Shown here piece after piece: positions 16,590-23,958 of a stretch of 23,958 nucleotides of DNA. The notes below the pieces were generated by a model that saw nothing but the letters and a program-made list of their open reading frames with translations, searched no databases and was not told the origin of the DNA. Made by a program: the position numbers and the translations under genes. Source of the stretch: Chara braunii. Taxonomy: Eukaryota > Streptophyta > Charophyceae > Charales > Characeae. Positions within the stretch are counted from its first letter, which is position 1; each line of letters starts with the position of its first letter. The stretch lies in contig BFEA01000249.1 in the NCBI GenBank assembly GCA_003427395.1, positions 761,057-785,014 on the forward strand, written 5' to 3'.

Positions 16590-18380
16590 GGGGAATTCAA
16601 AATCACAAACCACATCCTCATTCTACCTATAGGAGCGCACAATATTCGGACGTTGCATGCGAAGTACGGATTCCGACGAACTTCGAGTAGGAGGCCCTCT
16701 AACACCCCACTTCGACCAACGCAAGCAATCTGTGTGTATGGCTAACCTATCATCCGACTCGTGCCCCCCCTACGATGCGACTAACCCGATTACGGACATC
16801 ATTTGTGAAGTTCATTTCCCGGTGGACCTTAATCGATTCCTGCGAACTACGAGACCTGTTGCCTTTTCTTGTGGAGTCACCGAAGTTGAACCGTGGTGTG
16901 ACCGAGGTTGAACCGAACACCCTTCACATATTATTCTAACGTCGGCTCCCGGTGAACTCCAAGCGCTGCAGGCAGGGGTGTTCTTACGGGGTTCCTCAAC
17001 TTATGGACGTCATTGCTCGCAATAGAGGTGGGAATCGCTCAAGTCCGCCGGTACCCAGACTTCAGGATTTGCGTTTTTTTTGGCAATGCGTGAAGCTGGA
17101 TGTCGGAGAACTTGAGCGAGTCACGCATCCTCTGCAGTTGTAGGAGTCCAGTTGTTAACTCAGTTGCACAAAGTTTGTCGGAATCCAAACTTCTTCACTT
17201 GCCTCGTTCGAGAAATGTGCGAAGTTCGGATGCCAGCGGACTTCATGTTTTCTCTCATGTCTTGCAATGCTTGGAATTGTGGTGTTACCGAGGTTAAATC
17301 GAATACCCCTCCCCAAAGTGGTCGACGGGTGGATCCCACCGAAGTACAAGTGATGATGGCATGGCTGTAATGGTGGGTTTCGCTAACATGCGGACATCAA
17401 TACTCCTGCGGAAGGAGCGAATCGCTCAAGTGCGCTGGTATGTGGACTTTGGGATTTGATATTTCCGGGCAATCTGCAAAGTTCGGATGTCGGCGAACTT
17501 CAAGGGCTCACACGTTATCTTCAAATTGCTTTACGCGCGCCATTTGGACAACATGTGAAGTTCGGATGCCGGCAGACTTAACGTCTTACCCCATGTTCTG
17601 CAATATGTGGAATCATTGTGTTATCAAGGTTAAACCCAAGTACCCTTTCCAAAGTGTCCGAAGGATCCCGCCGAACTCGGAGTGTCGTGGGCGGGGGATG
17701 TTCTCACGGCTCCGTTAACAAGCGGAATCCAACACTCGTATGAGAGGAGAGAATCACTCAAGTTCGCCGGCATCCGGACTTCAGGATTTGCTGTTTTTGG
17801 CTAGCCGGGCCGCCCAGGTCCCGGGTGGCCAGCCCGTGCAAGGACTAGGGAGAGTCCCAGCAAAAAAAAAAAAAAAAAAAAAAAATCCGAAAACAAACTA
17901 TGTTATGAAAAAAAATAAAATGAACAACTTTTGCCTCAGGGTCATATTGAAATTCTTTACCAATTTTAAAATAAAAATAAAAATGTAAAAAAATATATAT
18001 ATGTTTAATTTTTTTAATTTTTTTTGCTCGGCCAGGCAAGTGACTCTGGGCCACTCTGGTAGCCTAGGTTTTTGGCCAATCTGTGAAGTTTGGATCCCGG
18101 CGAACTTGAATAGTTTATACGTCCAGCTGCGATCACAAAAGCGGCGTTGTTAACTAAATTAGACCAAGTTCGCCTTTGCGCAACATGTGAAGTTCGGATA
18201 CCGGCGGACTTCAATTATCGTCGGGGCATTTGGGCATTGTGTGAAGTACGGATACCGGCGGACTTCAAGTTTCGACCCGCGTTCTGCGTTGCGTTAGGCC
18301 TGTGTTCTGCGTTCCGTGTTCTTATTTTCGAACTTTGTTTTGTACGATGATTAGCGAAGTCTAGATGCAGGTGAACTTTG
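16590..18380. repeat. Satellite-like array built on a 24-bp imperfect palindrome
   Basis: Copies of GAAGTTCGGATGCC plus GGCGGACTTC start at 16661, 16807, 17092, 17221, 17478, 17557, 18085, 18189, 18243 and 18356. Copies starting at 17041, 17428 and 17760 are in the opposite orientation (CAAGTTCGCCGGC form). Larger units repeat around them: the GAATCGCTCAAG block at about 17036, 17419 and 17752; the GTTACCGAGGTTAAA block at about 16893, 17284 and 17620; and the block beginning GGCAGGGGTG at about 16971. Periods are about 330-390 bp. Inverted and direct motifs are 50 bp apart inside each unit (17041/17092, 17428/17478). No coding potential survives across units. Confidence 0.88.
17801..18067. 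mobile_element. ~266-bp insertion with 8-9-bp target-site duplication (MITE-like)
   Basis: GTTTTTGGC occurs at 17793-17801 and again at 18068-18076, exactly flanking sequence absent from the other satellite units. Removing the insertion and one duplicate (275 bp) gives a 50-bp motif spacing (17760 to 18085), as in the other units. Both ends are GC-rich and lead inward into GCAAAAAAA (A24 at 17862-17885 on the left; the complement near 18028 on the right) with an AT-rich centre. The outermost bases are CTAGCC and (inverted) CTAGGC. Terminal inverted repeats are degenerate, so the class is uncertain. An 8-9-bp duplication fits hAT-like (8) or Mutator-like (9) elements. Confidence 0.75.
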
Positions 18381-18700
18381 TCATTCAGTCGGGCGAACTT
18401 CCATGAAGTTAATTGATGAACAATGAAGTCGTCGATGATCGAGGTTCGCCCACATGTGGTGGCGTCTTAGGCGGGGGACCTCCCTGTCTGTGGTCGTTCC
18501 GGATTTGTGATATCAGGTGTGTGATTTCGTACCTCGCACCCGACCAATCGATCATCTAAACTACCGACCGAGCAATCGACTAATTAGGCAAGCATGCGAT
18601 CAATCAAACATCCAATCATGTCACTGTTCGCTGACTGGCAGATGAGATGTTTCATTGATTGCATGCTTTGCTTGCCATGTACATATCCCTCTTGCGCTTT
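18381..18700. other. Spacer between the two arrays, CGATCAATC-rich
   Basis: No gene. Variants of CGACCAATC / CGATCAATC / CGACTAATT recur at about 18540-18610. It separates the palindrome satellite from the 221-bp array. Confidence 0.5.
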
Positions 18701-20480
18701 GTGTTGTCGTTCTGCCCCGCAGTAGTAAACCGTCGTTGTCGCTGCATCACTGCCTCTCGGACAGCATGAGGTTCACTACTGCCGGCCAATTAAGGTCTCT
18801 TAAGTGCTGCTTGTTGGAGTTATGGCCCGCAGTAGTGAACCTTGTGGTGGTAGCACACTGTAGTTTCCCTGCTACGAAAGTTTCACTATTGCGTGCCATG
18901 TAAGTGTTAACTGTTCCTGTTTGTTGTCGTTCTGGCCCGCAGTAGTGAACCGCCCTCTGTCGATGCATCACAGCCTGTCTGACAGCATGAAGTTCACTAC
19001 TGGAGGCCAATTTCGGTCTCTGAAGTGATGTTTGTTGGAGTTATGGCCCACAATAGTGAACCTTCCGTGATAGTACACTCTGTAGTTTCCCAACTACGGA
19101 AGGTTCACTACTGCGTGCCATGTAAGTGTTAACCGGTACTGTTTGTTGTCGTTCTGGCCCGCAGTAGTGAACCGCCCTCTGTCGATGCACCACAGCCTGT
19201 CCGACAGCATGAAGTTCACTACTGGCGGCCAATTTCAGTCTCTGAAGTGATGTTTGTTGGAGTTATGGCCCGCACTAGTGAACCTCGCGGTGGTAGCACG
19301 CTGTAGTTTCCCAACTACGGAAGGTTCACTACTGCGTGCCATGTAAGTGTTAACCGGTGCTGTTTGTTGTCNAGTGAACCTCGCGGTGGTAGCACGCTGT
19401 AGTTTCCCAACTACGGAAGGTTCACTACTGCGTGCCATGTAAGTGTTAACCGGTGCTGTTTGTTGTCGTTCTGGCCCGCAGTAGTGAACCGCCCGCTGTC
19501 GCTGCACCACTGCCTGTCCGACCCCACAAGGTTCACTACTGCTAGCCAATTTTCATCTCTCATGTCATGTTTGTTAGAGTTATGGCCCGCAGTAGTGAAC
19601 CTCGCGGTGGTAGCACGTTGTAGTTGCCCAACTACGGAAGGTTCACTACTGCGTGCCATGTAAGTGTTAACCGATGCTGTTTGTTGTCGTTCTGGCCCGC
19701 AGTAGTGAACCGCCCTCTGTCGCTGCATCACTGCCTGTCCGACACCACAAGGTTCACTACTGCCGACCAATTTTCATCTCTCATGTCATGTTTGTTGGAG
19801 TTATGGCCCGCAGTTGTGAACCTCACGGTGGTAGCACACTGTAGTTTCCCAACTACGGAAGGTTCACTTCTGCGTGCCACGTACGTGTTAACCGGTGTTG
19901 TTTGTTGTCGTTCTGGCCCGCAGTAGTGAACCGCCCTTTGTCGATGCATCACAGCCTGTTCGACGGCATGAGGTTAACTACTGCCGGCTAATTTCGATCT
20001 CTCAACTGATGTTTGTTAGATTTATGCCCGCAGCAGTGAACCTCGCGGTGGTAGCACACTGTAGTTTCCCTACTAGGGAAGGTTCACTACTGCGTGCCAT
20101 GTAAGTGTTAACTGGTGCTGTTTGTTATCGTTGTGGCCCGCAGTAGTGAACCGCCCTCTGTCGATGCATCACAGCCTGTCCGACAGCATGAAGTTCACTA
20201 CTGCCAGCCAATTTCGGTCTTTCAAGTGATGTTTGTTGGAGTTATGGCCCGCCGTAGTGAACCTCGCGGTGGTAGCGCGCTGTAGTTTCCCAACTACGGA
20301 AGGTTCACTACTGCGTGCCATGTAAGTGTTAACCGGTGCTGTTTGTTGTCATTCTGGCCCGCAGTAGTGAACCTCGTGCTGTTGATGTATCTATGCATGT
20401 CTCTCTGTCAGAGGTTCACTACTTCGTCTGTATTTGGCAAGAATGTGATGTTTGTTTGAGTTATGGCCCGCAGTAAGCAA
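18700..20480. repeat. 221-bp tandem repeat, ~8 units, two long hairpins per unit
   Basis: The marker TCTGGCCCGC or its variants occurs at 18711, 18931, 19153, 19470, 19691, 19912, 20132 and 20353. Intervals are 220-222 bp except one of 317, which becomes 221 once a 96-bp assembly artefact at the N is removed. Each unit holds four arms, alternately GGCCCGCAGTAGTGAACC and GGTTCACTACTGC plus (CG)GCC or GTGCC, forming two successive hairpins of about 75 nt. The second has near-perfect 18-of-19 outer pairing and an inner GTAGTT/AACTAC stem. The last unit is degenerate and runs into (CT)n at 20500. Because 221 is not a multiple of three, the open frames across it change every unit, so I read it as non-coding. 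Confidence 0.95.
19277..19467. other. Scaffold join (N at 19372) with duplicated contig ends
   Basis: The 95 bases before the N (19277-19371) are identical to the 95 bases after it (19373-19467). Collapsing them restores the 221-bp periodicity exactly (19153 to 19374). This is two overlapping contig ends left unmerged, not biology. Confidence 0.92.
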
Positions 20481-20494
20481 CCTCTCTCTACTGT

Positions 20495-20499
<5 letters not shown>

Positions 20500-20559
<60 letters not shown>
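20500..20559. repeat. (CT)~29 microsatellite
   Basis: An uninterrupted TC dinucleotide run directly after the last degenerate 221-bp unit and 65 bp before the start of the long plus-strand frame. CT-rich tracts are common in plant-type 5' untranslated regions, so it could be leader sequence of the gene at 20625. Confidence 0.97.
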
Positions 20560-20560
<1 letters not shown>

Positions 20561-20624
20561 GGGGTGAGGGGGGCATGGCGGAGCTACGTGTTCTCATAAA
20601 TGTACGTGGTGTCTCATGCAATAG

Positions 20625-22577
20625 ATGGAACCCGCGATTGCATCGACTGTCAACGCTGGAGAGACTTGCGCCATGGAGACAGAGGACATTGTAAAGGGTC
20701 TTGCAGATGGCAGCAAGGAAGGGATTTCGGCTGAGATGAACACCACTGACTGTGCAGACGTGCTGGCAACAATATATGCACATACTGCAGAGATGATGGG
20801 TAATGGTGATGAATCAGACAATGATGCAGGAGGGAGCACTTGTGAGACGGAAAAGGTTGGGGAAGAGAGAGGAGAGGGAGGTATGGGGAGCAGGGAAAAT
20901 CATGCAGGGTGTATTGTTGAGGATGAAAATGTGGTCAAGACATTAGCAAGAGAACAGTTCCCATATGACATCAATTGGGTGCCTGGTCGTGTTCAACCGG
21001 GTATTGTTGGAGGAGTACCCTGCTTCGCGTTCAAAGTGGCTGGGACTTGGGTTCCATTTCCTGTCTCCAAAACAAGCGCATGGCGAAACGTGACTCTGTC
21101 AATCGTGTTTGACAGAGTTATAAGGTTGAACGATGCGGCAAGAGCTCGGAAGAAAGGGCAACATGTGTTGAAAATGTGGCGTGTTCTGGAGGCGAGGGGC
21201 GAGTTGAGGCTTAACAATTTTTTGTACGACAGTTTTGATTGCGGAACGCCATGGGTGATTGGTGGGAACGATGCAGCAACGAGAACGGTGTGCCCCGAGA
21301 ATGATGCAAGGAGGGATCCTAGGTGGGGTTTGGTGCCATATGAGATCCCGATTACATGTGGCCGGGTGAGGATGCAGATGCGTGATGCCATGGGAAATGT
21401 CTGGAACACGCATTACATCAATGGCAGGTTCTCCTTCAGGCATCTCAACAGGGAGGTGTCAGAAGAGGAGAAGAAGGCAATGACATGTCCCCCTCATACT
21501 GCTGAGTGCTTTTTCCCACCGCTTTGGAACCCAATGGAGTTGGAGGTGGTGGACGGGAAACTGTTCTCTGGTGAGGATGGTGCCACATACACAGCTGTAA
21601 GAGGGCAGGAAGCCACGTATGATGGACTATGGTCGCAGATATGGGACCATGTCACATTGAGGCGTGACGTTTTGACTGCCACGGACATTGGGGCCCATGT
21701 CATCCCTGAGGGACAGTTGCAGCAGCATATGGCCCCTGAAAAGTATGGCTATCGCGTCAATTGGGTCCCGGGATGTTTGCATCCTGCAGTGGTTGATGGC
21801 AAGGTGACGATGGCAGCAAAGCTGCAGTCAGGGCAGTGACTCCCATTGGGATGGATGCATGCAGGCATTGTGGAGCATTGGCAGTTCCTGGCTGTTCTGG
21901 CACGTGTCTCAATTTTCAATGTAAATGTTAAGGACCACGTGCTGTTGGTTGAACACGCAAAGCGCTGTTGGGAGAAGATCAAGGAGGAGGACCGTCAGAT
22001 GGTGTGTGCCGGTTACGACTCCATGGCAGACCAGGGGATGTGGTCCATGGTTGAGGGGAGTTGCGCTGGGCAAGAGCACAGCGACGGTGAGAACATATAC
22101 ATGGCTCACATTCGCCGCAGGCACCGTTGCACGACCCTTCTTGGCTGGGTCTCAGTCGTATGTCGCATGACATACGAGCATGGTGGAGGCGTCACCATGA
22201 CATTCACAGACCCGCTTGGTGTGCCTTTCCATCTGACCTGCTCAGATGGACTCCTGTGAGACATTCGGTATGTTGTGGAGAACGACTTGGCAGGTGGATT
22301 GACGTGGAAGGGCAAGAGGATAGAGAAGCGCTCCAGAATTTCCCGTTTGTCTGCTGAGGTGGAGGGCGCATGTGGTCCTGGTGGCAGCGCAGGGTGCTCT
22401 GCAGCACAGGGGGAAACGGTCGGCCCAAGTCACGCTGCAATGTCCCAGAGCCCGAGGAAGATGAAGAAGTGCGCGTCGAAACCGCCAACTGGGAAGACGC
22501 CTGCAGACAAAAAGAAGAAGAGCCCAAAGCCCGTGCCAGCCACCGATAACACTGCAGATGCACGCAGTCAGCCCATA
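20625..22577 (+). pseudogene. Long reading frame with two in-frame TGA codons; duplicated 'NWVPG' domain protein
   Basis: One frame runs from ATG at 20625 (directly after an in-frame TAG) through TGA at 21837-21839 (codon 405) and TGA at 22257-22259 (codon 545) into microsatellite DNA after about 22577. Residues 1-110 are acidic and low-complexity. The rest contains two related domains: one starts at YDINWVPGRVQPGIVGG (about residue 114) and the second, 262 residues later, at YRVNWVPGCLHPAVVDG. In domain 1 AGTWVPF lies where domain 2 has SGQ-stop-LPL, so the first TGA replaces a Trp codon. Each domain later has a YDS...G.W segment. The C-terminus is basic (SPRKMKKCASKPPTGKTPAD, then KKKKSPKP), like a nuclear signal. 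The family is not recognised and no enzyme motif is seen. It may be a pseudogene with two nonsense changes, a spliced gene, or less likely a TGA-recoded one. Confidence 0.75.
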
Positions 22578-22591
22578 TGTATGTCTGTCCA

Positions 22592-22770
22592 TATGTATGT
22601 GTGTGTGTGTCTCTCTATACGTCTGTCTGTGTGTATGTCTGTCTGTCTGTCTGTCTGTCTGCCACACACACACACATACACACATGCACGCGCACACATA
22701 CACACACACACACACACACACATACACACACTCACATACACACACACACACACGCAAACACACATTCTGG
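22592..22770. repeat. Compound microsatellite (GT/TCTG then CA)
   Basis: GTGT and (TCTG)n to about 22660, then CACACA-rich DNA to about 22770 with occasional CATACA and CACGCA. The reading frame of the upstream gene stays open through it only because of the repeat composition. Confidence 0.95.
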
Positions 22771-22782
22771 CATGTAGCAATG

Positions 22783-22856
22783 AAGTTGGCTACTGCGTGC
22801 CAGAATCTGAGGAATCACGACCGTTGCGACAGATAATGGCACGCAGTAGCCAACTT
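22783..22856. repeat. Hairpin A: perfect 19-bp stem, 36-nt loop
   Basis: AAGTTGGCTACTGCGTGCC (22783-22801) is exactly complementary to GGCACGCAGTAGCCAACTT (22838-22856). The stem matches the arms of the 221-bp array (GGCACGCAGTAGTGAACCT) at 16 of 19 positions. A second, mutually exclusive pairing exists between ATTCTGGCA just upstream (22774-22782) and TGCCAGAAT (22798-22806). Confidence 0.95.
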
Positions 22857-22891
22857 GGGCACAGTGAAGGAGACACATAGGTCAGACCATA

Positions 22892-22931
22892 CACACACAC
22901 ACACATCAACGCACGTGTACACTAATACACA

Positions 22932-22982
<51 letters not shown>

Positions 22983-23005
22983 ACACACACACACAAACAC
23001 ACATT
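22892..23005. repeat. (CA)n microsatellite between the two hairpins
   Basis: ACAC repeats with minor interruptions (AACGCACGTG, AATACAC). Together with the preceding hairpin it forms a unit repeated about 239 bp later. Confidence 0.95.
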
Positions 23006-23021
23006 CTGGCATGCAACAATG

Positions 23022-23095
23022 AAGTTGGCTACTGCGTGCCAGAATCTGAGGAATCACCACCGTTGCGACTTGGAATGGCACGCAGTAGCCAACTT
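23022..23095. repeat. Hairpin B: perfect 19-bp stem, 36-nt loop
   Basis: The arms AAGTTGGCTACTGCGTGCC (23022-23040) and GGCACGCAGTAGCCAACTT (23077-23095) are identical to those of hairpin A, exactly 239 bp downstream. The loops share AGAATCTGAGGAATCAC and CCGTTGCGAC and differ near the 3' side (ACAGATAAT in A, TTGGAAT in B). Stems fully conserved while loops differ suggests either recent duplication or selection on the stem. Confidence 0.95.
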
Positions 23096-23131
23096 GGGCA
23101 TAGATAAGGAGACCATGCACAAACCATGCAC

Positions 23132-23152
23132 ACACACACACGCCAATGCACA

Positions 23153-23182
<30 letters not shown>
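23132..23182. repeat. (CA)n microsatellite
   Basis: CA-rich DNA following hairpin B, ending before ATGCATGTCG. Confidence 0.92.
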
Positions 23183-23183
<1 letters not shown>

Positions 23184-23252
23184 GCATGTCGATGACGTCA
23201 TTGTGCGTTTCGCCTGGCAGAGAGAAGAGGACAAAAGACAAACTGTACCATC

Positions 23253-23958
23253 ATGTCGATGTCAGTAGCACAGGTGGAGAAGGATCTTGCTGAGGTAATG
23301 AAGTATGCAGCGGAGGGCATCCACTACAACGGTGACATCGAGTTCTCTTTGCTGAAGGAGAGGGTGCCGAGGTACTTCGCAGTCAGTGTGGATATGAGAT
23401 CCACAATCATGGCAAATGACGAGGGCTGTGTCAAGGCACGAATGCTCTTGCAACGCTTCAGAGAGTCACCATGTGTACACGTGGACAACGAAGTGGAACA
23501 CAGTCCTTATAGTCTAAAAGGAGTGGTTCAGTGGATGTGCAACGAAGGGATGTGCGAAGATGGAGACGTGGACATGACAATGCACCAAAAAGGGGGAACG
23601 TATGCACCTGCAGATTTCAAAAAGTTGCTGGGCATTATGGCGAAGAACTCTGACATGCTTGTTGATGGGTCCAAGGACGAATTGAAAAGTGGTGCTGCAA
23701 AGATCTTGGTGTTGTCCAGAATGAAGGACATCACACAAACACCACCACAGGACTTTCAAGATGTTCCTGTAATTGTTGCAGATGGTGTGGAATATGTTCT
23801 GCTGGATCAGCTCTGCGATTTCATGAAAAAGAGTGATGAGGACAGGAACGTCATCCACGAGGTGTTGCACGAAGTGACAGAGTTTGCACTGCAGGGTAAA
23901 GATCTGATCGAATTTGTGCCAGCGAGAGGAGAAGACGACTTCATATCCGGCAGACCGT
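23253..23958 (+). CDS. Open 235-codon reading frame running off the window, unknown protein
   Basis: From ATG at 23253 the frame is free of stops for 235 codons to the window edge. The last in-frame stop upstream is TGA at 23193-23195. A possible splice acceptor (CGCCTGGCAG) at 23211-23220 means the true start could be in an earlier exon. Predicted segments include VEKDLAEVMKYAAEGIHYNG, KARMLLQRFRESPCVHVDN, GTYAPADFKKLLGIMAKNSD and GVEYVLLDQLCDFMKKSDED: a soluble, helical, moderately acidic protein without signal peptide or membrane segment. No family is recognised. Codon use is ordinary, with no low-complexity DNA, unlike most frames here. It is on the same strand as the gene at 20625 and separated from it by the hairpin/CA region. 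Confidence 0.78.
   Translation, partial: MSMSVAQVEKDLAEVMKYAAEGIHYNGDIEFSLLKERVPRYFAVSVDMRSTIMANDEGCVKARMLLQRFRESPCVHVDNEVEHSPYSLKGVVQWMCNEGMCEDGDVDMTMHQKGGTYAPADFKKLLGIMAKNSDMLVDGSKDELKSGAAKILVLSRMKDITQTPPQDFQDVPVIVADGVEYVLLDQLCDFMKKSDEDRNVIHEVLHEVTEFALQGKDLIEFVPARGEDDFISGRP

Noticed and set aside
18655-20104. Open frames of 60-120 codons on both strands through the 221-bp array
   Set aside because: The period is not a multiple of three and the frames are made of the same repeated words (such as MARSSEP or WPAVVNL) in shifting phase, so they are by-products of the repeat.
20993-21443. Minus-strand frames of 114-138 codons
   Set aside because: They lie antisense within the NWVPG reading frame, which has the internal duplication and protein-like composition.
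22242-22880. Cys/Val- and His/Thr-rich frames across the microsatellite, including the C-terminal part of the 20625 frame after about 22577
   Set aside because: Composition comes from GT/CA repeats. The real protein should end or splice before them; a GTATGT donor at 22579 joined to the acceptor at 23220 would create a TAG, so no exon join is proposed.
23514-23870. 118-codon minus-strand frame
   Set aside because: It is the antisense shadow of the longer open plus-strand frame starting at 23253.

Overview
The window looks like repeat-rich nuclear DNA of a eukaryote from the green lineage. The evidence is long microsatellites, several satellite-like arrays, decayed Ty3/gypsy retrotransposon pieces, tRNA-derived SINE-like elements, good spliceosomal splice sites, a possible primer-binding site complementary to plant-type tRNA-Asp, and a fragment of the plastid gene ndhC sitting in nuclear repeat DNA. 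An ndhC source implies a plastid that carries ndh genes, which points to a streptophyte. A charophyte alga with a large repeat-filled genome would fit, but the species is a guess. There are no bacterial operons and no CRISPR array. One N (19372) marks a scaffold join.

Layout. 0-2 kb: a (GA)n microsatellite, a 167-bp tandem duplication, a run of three short hairpins and a TTGAC-rich stretch that could be a decayed LTR or promoter. 2.05-3.0 kb (minus): a Ty3/gypsy integrase and chromodomain interrupted by a plastid ndhC fragment. 3.0-6.4 kb: mostly non-coding, with tandem SINE-like units whose tRNA-like heads are joined to a U6 snRNA-like tail, and a perfect 87-bp duplication. 6.4-7.5 kb: G-runs, C-runs, a long CAGA minisatellite and a 13-bp-stem hairpin. 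7.5-10.9 kb: AT-rich DNA with a perfect 42-bp duplication and two families of regularly spaced degenerate motifs. 10.95-11.36 kb: two candidate exons on the minus strand. 11.7-13.7 kb: a broken gag (minus) with a PBS-like site, and two inverted copies of a ~145-bp repeat, one of them next to the PBS. 14.0-16.5 kb: minus-strand exons and pseudo-exons, including a Ulp1 (C48) protease-like motif. 15.2-18.4 kb: a dispersed and then satellite-like family built on a 24-bp imperfect palindrome, interrupted by a 266-bp insertion with a target-site duplication. 18.7-20.5 kb: a 221-bp tandem repeat in which every unit carries two long hairpins. 20.6-24 kb: the most gene-like part. It holds a long plus-strand reading frame with two in-frame TGA codons and an internally duplicated domain, then CA-repeat DNA with two perfect 19-bp-stem hairpins of the same family as the 221-bp array, then an open 235-codon reading frame that leaves the window.

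The best candidates for something undescribed are the hairpin family at 18.7-20.5 and 22.8-23.1 kb, the tRNA/U6 composite SINE, the ndhC insertion inside a chromo-integrase, and the duplicated 'NWVPG' protein family at 20.6-22.6 kb. No operon-like co-operation of genes can be inferred.
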